Shown here in pieces: positions 10,537 to 20,866 of a stretch of 64,000 bases of DNA. The position numbers were made by a program, and so were the translations under genes. The stretch is from Vitellaria paradoxa (Eukaryota > Streptophyta > Magnoliopsida > Ericales > Sapotaceae). Location: positions 57,688,690 through 57,752,689 of the forward strand of contig CM034236.1 in assembly GCA_019916065.1 (NCBI GenBank), written 5' to 3'. Each line of letters opens with the position of its first letter. Position 1 is the first letter of the stretch. A model generated the notes under the pieces. That model did not search any database. It had not been told where the DNA came from and saw only the letters and a list, made by a program, of their open reading frames with translations.

Positions 10537-10815
10537 CTTTGTCATTTATCTTTTATTTTGGAGGTCAGGTTTATGTCCCCCTCCTTATTTTTGTACTGTG
10601 GTGAGTCACCACATTCTATCTTTTATTTATCTTAGCTATTTCATTACATTTGTAATGCGGTGAGTCACCGCTCTATTATTTTATTTCTTTATTGTTTTCC
10701 ATTACTTCTCTTGGAGGTAAGGTTTAGGTCCCCCTCCATCATGTACTGCTTTTTTCAATTATTAATAAACTGGTAGGGGTCCCTGCCAAACCCCCCTCCC
10801 GCTAAAAAAAAAAAA

Positions 10816-11518
10816 CCCTGAACCCTGAACCCTGAACCCTGAACCCTAAACCCTGAACCCTGAACCCTGAACCCTAAACCCTGAACCCTGAACTCTGAAC
10901 CCTAAACCCTGAACCCTGAACCCTAAACCCTGAACCCTAAACCCTGAACCCTGAACCCTGAACCCTGAACCCTGAACCCTGAACCCTGAACCCTAAACCC
11001 TGAACCCTGAACCCTAAACCCTGAACCCTGAACCCTGAACCCTAAACCCTAAACCCTAAAGTCTTCTCCCTCCCCTTAAAAAAAAAAAAACCCTAAACCC
11101 TAAACCCTGAACCCTGAACCCTGAACCCTAAACCCTAAACCCTAAAACCCTGAACCATGAACCCTGAACCCTGAACCCTAAACCCTGAACCCTAGACCCC
11201 AAACCCTAGACCCTAAACCCTAGACCCTAAACCCTAAATCCTAAACCCTAAACCCTAAACCCTAAACCCTGAACCCTGAACCCTGAACCCTAAACCCTGA
11301 ACCCTGAACCCTGAACCCTGAACCCTAAACCCTAAACCCTGAACCCTGAACCCTGAATCCTAAACCCTAAACCCTGAACCCTAAAACCCTAAACCCTAAA
11401 CCCTAAACCCTAGAACCCTAAAACCTAGAACCCTAAACCCTAAAACCCTAAACCCTAAACCCTGAACCCTGAACCCTGAACCCTAAACCCTAAACCCTAA
11501 ACCCCAAACCCCAAACCC
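10816..11518 (+). repeat. Telomeric repeat block T3
   Basis: About 0.7 kb of CCCTGAA/CCCTAAA heptamers with some CCCTAGA and CCCCAAA units, between LINE copies 3 and 4. It is interrupted once at 11,059-11,091. The proximal end becomes CCCCAAA and CCCAC before the LINE 5' end. Confidence 0.93.
11059..11091 (+). mobile_element. Tiny insertion plus poly(A) inside block T3
   Basis: About 20 non-telomeric bases (GTCTTCTCCCTCCCCTT) followed by an A-run sit within the heptamer array, and the right-hand joint is again poly(A)/CCCTAAA. This looks like an almost completely 5'-truncated retro-insertion. The short body loosely resembles the CCCTCCCGCT end of the LINE 3' UTR, but too little is left to assign it. 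Confidence 0.45.
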
Positions 11519-11685
11519 ACTTTCTCTCTCTAAAAAATTCTCTCAACCTCCATAGCCTCGGCCAACCTTTTTCCGGCGCCGTCCGGCCGGTTTTCCGGCG
11601 AAGCCGCCGGCCAATCTCCTTCTCCCTCTTCGGCGAACCTTTCTCCGACGATTCTTTGGCGACGAACACTTCCAGGCAGCCTTTC

Positions 11686-14513
11686 ATGGCTGCCGAACTT
11701 GAACATGAGGGACCACCGCTGCCCTCTTCGATTACAATGGTGAATCTTGAAGTTTCCGGTAAGAATCCTCCCTCCTCCGACACTGATTTGCGACCAGCCA
11801 TGTTTTCTAACCAAAACCAGCGTGCCTCCACGTCCAAGGGACTGATTTTCAGCCCTCCTATGGTGCTGGAAAATATCACAGCAGTTCCTCATGGAATTGG
11901 TTCTTTTTCAACGAAAATCCAGCCAAAAACCCTCATCCTTTGCCCGGCCGTGAAAATCTTTCTTCCCCATTGAATCTGGACCAGATTGTAGGTATTTTGG
12001 GTGGTTTCCATGCCCAAATCGAAGCCCTAACAGCAGCTGTACAGGGCGCTCAAAACCGACATCAAAACCAAAGGAACTTCCTCCCTTCAACTGTTAATGT
12101 GGGATCTACCGTACCTAGTTTTTCTGGCGAAGTTCCTAACGTCCAACAACCTTAAAAAGGTCCTCTCACATCACCCATGGCTGCCATGGCCGAGCCCTAC
12201 CATGTTCTCCCTCAAAAAACCTCAAAAAACCCTCAATTTCACCCTACCACCGGCCATTTCATACCGCTGGCCGCCGGCGACCGGATTCCGGCCATCTCCG
12301 GCACTCCGGCGACCCTCCCCACCGGCGCCGCCACCTTGGCAGCCAGCCCCCCTCAAACCCTAGCCGCCACCTCCTTTCTCCAAAACCCTAATTCTAACCT
12401 AGGTACACTTTATATGTCCAATGCCCAAACTACCCTTAATGAGCCAATCCCTAATTCTTCTTCAATTTCAAACCCTAACTCCCAAATTCCCAATTCACAT
12501 AATCCCCAAATCCCTATTACCATGAATTCCCAATTGCAAACCCTAAATCCCCAAATTGGCCAATTTTCCCAATCTAAAACCCTAATTTCCCCAACTACCC
12601 AATTTCCCCAAATTGAACCCTCAATCCCAATCCCTAACCCTAATTTAACAAATCCCCCACTCCATGTGAACCCTAATCATCCAAATCCCCAAATTGAAAA
12701 CCCTAATGTCGAAAATTCCCAAATTGAAAACCCTAATTCCCAAATTGTAAACCCTAACTCCAAAATTAAAAATTCCAACTTCGACCTTGAAAACTCCAAC
12801 TCTTCCCAATTCCCCGCCCTTTCAAAAAACCCTCCCAAAACCAAAAATTACACTTCCCTCCCCCAAAATGGTAATTTTTCCCATAACTTAACCATTCCTC
12901 TGAAAAATGAAATCTTTGCAAAAAACCCCAATTTACCCCCGAACCAAGCCTCTCCTTCACCTCCTAAAAAGGAAATCCCTAGGCCGGAGAAATCTTTTAT
13001 TGATGCCCTTGGAATTGGGAAAAATCATTCCCCTGAAATTCCAATTAAACCCCTCACTAATTATCATGGAATGCCTGCTGTTTTATTTTCTAAGGAGGAG
13101 ATTGCTATCATGGCTGAACCTTTTAAGCTCTCCTTAGTTGGAAAGTTTTCATTTGGGAGGCCAACAATGGAGCTTATCAGAAAATTCTTTTCCTCTTTGG
13201 GATTGAAAGGTGATTGGCAAATTTCTCTGCTTGACAAGCGGCATATTTTGATTAAGTTGAGACTTGAAGAGGATTACACCAGGCTATGGACTAGACAGTC
13301 TTAGTTTGTTCAGGGACATACTATGCGTGTTTTCAAGTGGAGCCCTCAATTCAGATGCAATGAAGAGTCACCAGTTGTCCCTGTCTGGATCACTCTGCCT
13401 TATCTTCCCATACACTTAGTCCAGTGTAAGTCTGCATTATTTTCTATTGCCTCTGCTGTTGGTAAACCACTGAGAGTTGATCATGCCACTGCCACTCTTA
13501 ATAGACCAACTGTTGCACGGGTGTTGGTTGAATGTGATGTTTCCCAACCTTCTTTTGCCAAAAAGGTTTGGGTTGGTGATGAGGAGTCGGGTTTTGTTCA
13601 GGATATTGTTATTGAGAAGCTCCCAGATTACTGCATGTCATGTAAGCATTTGGGTCACAAGCAGGAGAAATGTTTTATTGCAAATCCCACACTTCGGCCT
13701 CCTGACAGGGTGGGAAATGAGAAAGGAAAAGGGAAAACTTCTTCAGGGGAAGTGTCTACTGCCCAAGAAAGACTTGTTTATGTGCCAAAACCTACACAGA
13801 GACCTATTGTGTCTGAGATTTCAGCCCCTATCTCCCATCCAGCACCTGAGATTCCCTCCTCCAGTTTTGTTCATGATACTGCTGGACCTTCATCTCTACA
13901 TCAGGATTATGCTATATCTTCCCCTCCTATTATTACTATGCCTCCTGATCAGGTATGCCCCTCCTCAGATGCTTTTATACTTGTTACTTCAGTACAGGAA
14001 CAAGCTCCTACTATACTACCATCTACTCCAGCTTCAGTGATTGCCCCTATTACTACTCCTTCTTTGGGATTGGATAGCACAGCTGTTACCATAGCTCCAG
14101 GTCCTTGTTCTGAGACTGCATCTCATATTCTCTCTTTATCTCCTGGACGAGCTCCTGGTGTTACCACTAATTTCCAGTCAGAAGATATTCCCAGCAATCA
14201 GACATTTCATTCAGGCCGTGTTGGCTCTTCTCATTCTGCTGATGACATTTCCTCTGATGATGATAATAGATTTGGGATTGATGATAGCTTTGATTCTGAT
14301 CCTGGAGCCTCTGCTGATGTTCCCCAGAGTGAGGATCCCACCTCCAAAACTGTTGCTATCTCTTCTTCTTCCAGCACTAGTCTCATTGATGATGATGGAT
14401 TCCAGCGAGTCCTTAGAAGTCGTCGTGGTGGAAAGAAGGGTAATACTACAAGCACTGGTACTAGCAAACCCCCTCAAACTATTGCCCGTAAGGGTAGGAG
14501 CAATTTAAAATGA
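11686..14513 (+). pseudogene. LINE ORF1, copy 4 (interrupted)
   Basis: The long frame 12,177-14,513 is broken only by TAG at 13,302-13,304, where copies 3 and 5 have TGG (Trp). Just upstream, a same-frame segment (11,940-12,155, MPGRENLSS, with a possible helix IVGILGGFHAQIEALTAAVQ) is separated by a single TAA. Candidate starts are therefore ATG 11,686, 11,940 or 12,177. Domains run from the Asn/Pro-rich region with many AACCCTAA codon triplets (12,370-12,780), through the DUF4283-like core (about 13,100-13,560) and the zinc knuckle CMSCKHLGHKQEKC (about 13,634-13,675), to a Ser/Thr-rich tail ending in ARKGRSNLK. It is presumed to be an RNA chaperone of the LINE particle. Confidence 0.82.
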
Positions 14514-17500
14514 TTAAGTCCCTAATTTGGAATATAAGGGGGATTGGTCAGAATCCTTCTATCAGGAGACTCAAAAATATTATTAAGTTACACCATCTTC
14601 AGCTGCTTTGTATTCTGGAGCCTTTTCTCTCAGCTGAGAAGATTGATTCTACCAGAGTCAGATTAGGCATGGAATCTGCTTTTGCTTCAGCTTCTGGGAA
14701 AATTTGGGTTTTCTGGTCTCAACCATTCAGTGTTCAAATTCTACATGATATGGGCCAGGTGATTCATTGTAAGGTCAGCCACTACTCCGTTCCAGAGCCG
14801 GTATTTTTATCCTTTGTTTATGCTAAGTGTTCAGCACCATTACGCATGGACCTTTGGGATGCTCTGATTACATTTTCTAGGGAAATTGACGGTGCTTGGA
14901 TGGTTGGAGGAGACTTTAATGTTGTACAGCAGCATTCTGAAGTGGTTGGGGGTCATCCTCAACTTCAATCAGCCATTGATGACTTTAATGTGACTCTTAT
15001 GGACTGCGGACTTGAAGATGCTGGTTTTGAGGGGACTCCTTATACTTGGGCAAATGGTTTCACTAGGCGTAGATTGGACAGGGTAGTGGTTAATAATCAG
15101 TGGGGGAGACACTTTCCTGTGTTCAAAGTTTCACACCTCAACCGCACTGGATCTGATCATTCTCCTCTTCTATTATCCTGTGATTTAGGGCAGGCCCGGG
15201 GCCCGAGTAGATTCAAATTTTTACATACCTGGTTGAAACATCCTGACTTGATGGAAATCATCAAACATAACTGGTCACTGCCCGTTTTATCAAATGGTAT
15301 GAGTGCTTTCCAGCAGAAACTTATAAGGCTCAAACATTGTCTTAAGCAGTGGAACAAAGAGGTATTTGGAAATGTCTTTAATAAAGTTCATGAGGCTGAA
15401 CAAGAAGTACTTTACAGGGAGGGATTATTTGATGCATCAGGCTCTGATCAGGATCGATCAGCTTTGCAATTGGCCAAAGCCAGGTTACTCCAAGCTTTAT
15501 CCAGAGAGGAGTCATTTTTGAGACAGCAATCCCGTGTTAGATGGCTAAAGGAGGGGGACGCCAATTCCCATTTTTTTCATGCCATGATTCGAAGGAAGCA
15601 CCATATTCTTGGAGTCCATCGTATTCAGGGGAATGACGGTATGTGGATTACAGATACAGAGGCAATTGAGGCCTCAGCAGTGTCCTATTTTCAGACTCTC
15701 CTATCTGGTGATAAGTCTACCTTCTCTGAGAGAGACTTTGACTTTATCCCTACTTTGGTAACTGAAGAGGATAATAACTCTCTATGTGGGCTCCCTTCGA
15801 TCGAGGAAGTTCGTGAGGCTGTTTTCTCTATAGATTCTGATAGTTCTCCAGGCCCAGATGGGTTTTGTAGTAAATTTTACCAGGCTTGCTGGGAGGTGAT
15901 TGGTATGGACCTTCACACTGCTGTTGTTGATTATTTCAGAGGATCTCCTATGCCCAGAGGTTTTTTAAGCACTCTTCTTGTACTGCTGCCTAAAAAACCT
16001 TCTCCTACCACATGGGCTGATTTTAGGCCAATCAGTCTTTGTAATGTGAGTAATAAAGTCATTACTAAAATTCTGGTTTCCAGGCTTTCCTGCATTCTAC
16101 CTCAGCTTATCTCTCCCTCCCAGAGTGGTTTTGTTCCTGGAAGATTGATCCACGACAACATACTGCTTGCCCAGGAGTTAGTTCATAATTTGAATAGAAG
16201 GACTCGAGGGGGTAATGTGGTGATAAAGCTGGATATGGCTAAAGCATATGATAGGATGTCCAGGCCTTTTATTCTTCAGATGCTTCGGGCCTTTGGTTTT
16301 TCTGAGCAGTGGATTTCATTGATTCACAGAGCCATTACAAACCCTTGGTTTTCTGTGATGGTTAATGGGGTTGCTAAGGGATTCTTCCAGTCACAGAGGG
16401 GATTACGACAGGGTGATCCTATTTCTCCTAGCCTCTTTATTATTGCAGCAGAATTTCTTTCCAGGAGTTTGGATAGATTAGTAGCTCGGTATCCCTCAGT
16501 TGCCTATGCTACAGGAGTTCCCATCACCATCTCTCATTTGAGTTTTGCTGATGATATCATCATTTTTGCTAATGGGAGCAGAGATAGTCTTCGTCATTTC
16601 ATGGATGTCTTACACAGATATGAGGCTATTTCAGGCCAACTCGTCAGTCAGGCTAAGAGTAGATATTATACTGGCAGATCGTCTACTGGTTCAAGAAGGA
16701 GTATTATTCATAATGTGACTGGCTTTTAGAGAGGTAATCTTCCTTTCACCTATCTTGGATGTCCCATTTATTTGGGTAATCTTAAGATTGCCTTCTTTGA
16801 AGATTTAGTGAGGAAGCTTAGAGATAAGATCTCAGGCTGGGCTAATCGACTCCTCTCATTCGGGGGTAAGATTATTCTGATTCGACATGTCCTTTCCTCC
16901 ATGCCTATCTATTTATTCCATGTCTTGAGGCCTCCATCGGATGTCTTTCACCAGTTGGAGCGATTATTTACCAAATTCCTTTGGGGTGATACTACTACTT
17001 CAAGGAAAATTCACTGGTACAAGTGGGCCTCTGTTTGCTTCCCTGTGGAAGAAGGGGGTATAGGGGTTCGTTCTCTGGCTGATGTGGTTATGGCTTGTGA
17101 GATCAAACTGTGGTGGCATTTTAGAGCTCAGCAGTCTTTATGGGCCTCCTTTATGAAGGCTAAATATTGTTATGCTGATCACCCATCTCTGGTTCATTTT
17201 ACTTATCCTGCTTCCCCTCTATGGAGGCGCCTTTGCATTGTCAGGCTGACAGCTGAGCCCCTTATTGGATGGTTAGTTCGTTCAGGGAATTCCAGCTTTT
17301 GGTATGATTGCTGGGTGGGCTCTAGCCCACTAATTTCATTCAATCCTCTAGCAGCTTCTTCAGCTTCTGTATCTTCTTACTGGACTGATACAGGGTGGGA
17401 TAGGGAGAGGATTTTGGCTGAGTTACCCACTTCTATTGCTGAGCAGATATTCATGATTCCAACCACACAGCAAGGCCCAGATTTGATCAGATGGCGTCTA

Positions 17501-18610
17501 TTATTAGATGGAGACTTCTCCCTTCATTCTACTTGGGAGCACATTCGGACTTCTATGGAACCCAGGCCTGTTTATTCTTTCATTTGGCAGAGGCACATTC
17601 CTATTCAGGTTTCCTTCTTTATTTGGCGGCTCCTTCATGGCTTTCTTGCTTTAGATGACTCCTTGGCAAGCAAAGGCTTTCACATGGTTTCAAGATGCAT
17701 ATGTGGATGTGACTGTGAGACCCTGAGCCACCTCTTTCTTCATTGCTCACTGACTCGGCAAGTTTGGCAGTATTTTTTTGGGATGTTTGGGCTACACTTT
17801 TATGAGTTTACATCCGTTTCTACTATGCTACTTCATTGGCGTCGGTGTTCCCCTTCAGTGAGCCACATTAGGATTATGGTTGTTTGCTACATACTGTGGC
17901 ACATATGGAAGACTCGTAATGCTTGTAGATTTGACGGTATTTCCTTCCATGTTCAGCGAGTTATTCATAGTATTACAGCAGATTTGCACCTTCTTGGTTT
18001 GGCATTGGGCTTTAAAGCTTCACAACTTCGTGGAGATTCTTCTGTGGGGTTTGTGAGCTCTTTGAGAACACTGCCTTGCAAAACCAGGACAGTGAGATTG
18101 ATATCATGGCGGCGGCCTCTTGTGGGTTCTTTGAAGCTCAATGTAGATGGCTGCTCCCGTGGTAACCCGGGTCCCTCAGTTGCAGGCGGTATTCTTCGTG
18201 ATCACTTGGGCAGAGTTGTGGGGGCATTTGGTCGATTTTTGGACCATCAGCCCATCATTTATGCTGAGCTAGTGGCCCTTCAGGTTGGGTTGGAGATGGC
18301 CACTTCAGTTGGGTTCTCTTCTTTGATTGTTGAATCAGATTCCTCCACTGCTATTTCTTGGGTTACTTCCTGTAATTCAGGCTGTTGGGAATATGCTTAT
18401 CTCTTGGCTCGGATTCGAATACTCTGTAAATCTGCACCGATTCAAATCTGTCATGTTTATAGGGAGGCCAATCAGGCAGCAGACTTCATGGCTAATTGGG
18501 CATGCACTCATCAGCAAGATCAGAATTTCTTTGCACAGCGAGATCTTCCTCGAGGCATTTATGGTATACTTTCTCTTGATGCAGATGAGACTCCTCACCT
18601 TAGGACCTAG
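14510..18610 (+). CDS. LINE ORF2: endonuclease, reverse transcriptase, RNase H (one in-frame UAG)
   Basis: If the TAG at 16,727-16,729 is read through, this is one frame of 1,366 residues. The order is: APE-type endonuclease (IWNIRGIG, ILEPF, GGDFNVV, ending near SDHSPLL; residues 1 to about 230); RT from about 430 (SPGPDGFCSKFY, FRPISLCN, SGFVPGRLIHDN, KLDMAKAYDRM, RQGDPISPSLF, and FADD at 16,544-16,555); a Cys/His region (CICGCDCETLSHLFLHC) near 1,060; and RNase H from about 1,205 with LNVDG, AELVALQ, VESDS and the final AADFMA Asp. All four RNase H acidic residues and the FADD pair are kept. It would nick the target, copy the RNA and remove the template. Copy 5 has TAG at the same codon. 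Confidence 0.88.
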
Positions 18611-18896
18611 AGTTTTCAGTTTTTATCTTATACTTTGGAGGTCAGGTCCATGTCCCCCTCCTTATTTTTGTACTGTGGTGAGTCACCACATCCTATCTCT
18701 TACTTATCTTAGCTATTTTCATTACATTTGTAATGCAGTGAGTCACCGCTCTATTATTTTATTTCTTTATTGTTTTCCATCACTTCTCTTGGAGGTAAGG
18801 TTTAAGTCCCCCTACATCATGTACTTCTTTTTTCAATTATTAATAAACTGGTAGGGGTCCCTGCCAAACCCCCCTCCCGCTAAGGAGGTTTTTTTT
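18611..18896 (+). other. Structured 3' UTR of LINE copy 4
   Basis: Same module order as copy 1: a GGAGG/CCTCC stem, then GTGGTGAGTCACCAC, then GCAGTGAGTCACCGC (one stem pair weakened here), a second GGAGG...CCTCC-type stem with a base change, GGTAGGGGTCCCTGCC, and a final CCTCCCGCTAAGGAGG stem just before the tail. Confidence 0.6.
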
Positions 18897-18912
18897 AAAA
18901 AAAAAAAAAAAC

Positions 18913-18970
18913 CCTAAACCCTAAACCCTAAATCCTGAACCCTGAACCCTAAACCCTAAACCCTAAACCC
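18913..18970 (+). repeat. Telomeric repeat block T4 (short)
   Basis: About eight heptamers, CCCTAAA with two CCCTGAA and one CCTGAA-type variant, separate the tail of copy 4 from a mini LINE fragment. Confidence 0.9.
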
Positions 18971-19041
18971 ATTATTATTAATAAACTGATAAGGGTCCCT
19001 GCCAAACCCCCCCGCTAAGGCGGCTTTATTGAAAGAAAAAA
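18971..19041 (+). mobile_element. LINE 3'-terminal fragment of about 70 bp
   Basis: It begins at ATTATTATTAATAAACTG and contains GGGTCCCTGCCAAACC and CCGCTAAGGCGGCTTT, the last part of the family 3' UTR. An interrupted A-rich tail (GAAAGAAAAAA) then joins CCCTAAA. The terminal stem here is CCGCTAAGGCGG, different from CCTCCCGCTAAGGAGG but still self-complementary. It is a heavily 5'-truncated insertion, and it shows that the last 70 bases alone can be inserted or retained. Confidence 0.85.
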
Positions 19042-19171
19042 CCCTAAACCCTAAACCCTGAACCCTAAACCCTAACTCTAAACCCAAAACCCTAAACCCT
19101 AAACCCTGAATCCTAAACCCTGAACCCTAAACCCTAAAACCATAAACCCTAAACCCTTAACCAAAAACCCC
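19042..19171 (+). repeat. Telomeric repeat block T5
   Basis: About 130 bp of partly degenerate CCCTAAA/CCCTGAA units (AACTCTAAACCC, AACCATAAACCC and others) between the mini fragment and LINE copy 5. Confidence 0.9.
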
Positions 19172-19390
19172 ATCTCTCTCTCTCAAAAATTCTCTCTTCT
19201 TCCCCACTTCCAGCAGCCCACTTTTCGGCGCCGTCCGACTGATTTTTCGGCAAACCCGTCGGCCAACCTTCTTCCCCAAGGGTCGATATTGAAGTTTTTA
19301 GTGAGTATCTTCCCTCTTCCAACGCCGATCTGTGACCAACCGTGTTTCCCGACCATAACTAGCAGATTTACATGGCCAAGGGACCGCTAC

Positions 19391-20866
19391 CCTATTAAAC
19401 CTTTGGGAAATTATCAAGGCATGCCTGCAGTTTTATTTACAAATGAGGAGATTGCTATCATGGCAGAACCATTTAAGCTATCATTAGTGGGAAAATTCTC
19501 TTTTGGGAGACCAACAATGGATCTCATCAGAAAGTTTTTCTCCTCTCTTGGTTTCAAAGGTGATTGGCAAGTTTCTTTACTTGACAAACGGCATATACTG
19601 ATTAAGCTGAGGCTTGAAGAGGATTACACCCGCCTATGGACTAGACAGACTTGGTTTGTATAAGGACACACTATGCGTGTTTTTAAGTAGAGTCCTCAGT
19701 TCAGATGCAATGAAGAATCCCCAGTAGTCCCCGTCTGGATCGCTTTGCCTTATCTCCTAATACACTTGGTTCATTGTAAGTCAGCTTTATTCTCTATTGC
19801 CTCTACAATTGGCAAGCCCCTCAGAATAGATCATACCATTGCCACCCTTAATCGGCCTACAGTTGCTCGTGTGTTGGTTGAATGTGACATATCCCAACCT
19901 TCTTTTGCTAAAAAGGTTTGGGTTGGTGATGAAGAATCGAGTTTTGTTCAGGACATGATTATAGAGAAACTCCCAGATTATTGCATGTCTTGTAAGCACT
20001 TGGGGCACAGGCAGGAGAAGTGTTTTATTGCAAACCCCACACTTCGGCCTCCTGACAGGGTCGGGAATGCGAAAGGAAAAGAGAAAGCTTCTTCAGGGGA
20101 TGTATCTGCTACTCAAAGAATGCTTGTTTATGTGCCAAAGCCTTCACAGAGGCCTATAGTATCTGAGACTTTTGTTCCTACCACTCTTTCATTCTCTGAG
20201 GTTCCCTTTTCTAGTTTTGTCCCTGCTAATGTTGGATCTACACTTTAACCCCAGGACTCTGCTACTTCTTCTCCTCCTATTGTTACTATGTCTCCTAATC
20301 AGGTATGCCCTTATTCAGATGCTTCTATACTTGCTAATTCGTTGTGGAAAAATGCTCCTACCAATCTACCACTTACTCCAGCTTCAGTTGTTGCACCTAT
20401 TATTGCTCCATCTTTGGGATTAGACAGCATTGCTGTTACTATAGCTCCAGGATCTTGTTCTGGTACTGCATCTCAGACTTTATCCTTATCTCCTGGAAGA
20501 GCCCCTGGTGTTACCATTAATTTCCAATCAGAGGATATTCCAAGTAATCAGACTTTTCATTCTGGACATGCTGCTTCTTCTCACTCTGCTGAGGAAGTTT
20601 TCTCTGATGATGATATTGAATGTGGGATCAACGATAGATATGACACTGATCCTGGGACTTCTGTTGATGCTCCACAGAGTGAGGTTGTCACATCCAAAAT
20701 GGATTTTATTTCTTCTACTTCCAGCACTGGTCCCATTGATGCTGATGGTTTCCAGCGGGTCCTTAGAAATCATCGTGGTGGAATGAAGGGTAATACTGTT
20801 ACAAGCACTGGTGCAAGAAAGCCTCCTCAAACTATAGCCCGCAGGGGTAGGAGCAACTCAAAATGA
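19391..20866 (+). pseudogene. LINE ORF1 remnant, copy 5
   Basis: It starts within ORF1 at a segment matching IKPLGNYQGMPAVLF. The DUF4283-like core and zinc knuckle (CMSCKHLGHRQEKC) are readable. Stops occur at 19,661 (TAA), 19,687 (TAG, from a Trp codon of the sister copies) and 20,246 (TAA). The final frame 20,288-20,866 restores the Ser/Thr tail and the basic end RRGRSNSK, and it keeps the ATGA overlap with ORF2. Confidence 0.85.

Larger units (their letters stand above)
4488..10815 (+). mobile_element. LINE copy 3, full-length 5' end, internal RT deletion
   Basis: It starts with the pyrimidine-rich 5' end (CTCTCTCTCTAGAATTG) shared by copies 4, 5 and 7, placed directly on telomeric repeats. 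It has a GC-rich 5' UTR, ORF1, ORF2 overlapping by ATGA, the family 3' UTR and poly(A) at 10,804-10,815. The 3' end stops at CCCGCT, about 13 bases short of other copies. About 0.92 kb of ORF2 is missing at 9,196-9,201 relative to copy 4; the joint is the hexamer TGGTTT, present at both deletion ends. Confidence 0.92.
11519..18912 (+). mobile_element. LINE copy 4, near-complete 7.4-kb element
   Basis: This is the most complete copy. It has the pyrimidine-rich 5' end (CTTTCTCTCTCTAAAAAATT), a GC-rich 5' leader with Gly/Pro-type CCGGC runs, ORF1, ORF2 overlapping by ATGA at 14,510-14,513, the structured 3' UTR, and poly(A) at 18,897-18,912. Each ORF is interrupted by one amber codon. No target-site duplication can be recognised because both flanks are telomeric repeats. 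It is the reference copy for judging deletions in copies 3 and 5. Confidence 0.94.

Noticed and set aside
585..11518. CRISPR-like or satellite array
   Set aside because: The regular repeats are telomeric heptamers without unique spacers, in a eukaryotic genome.
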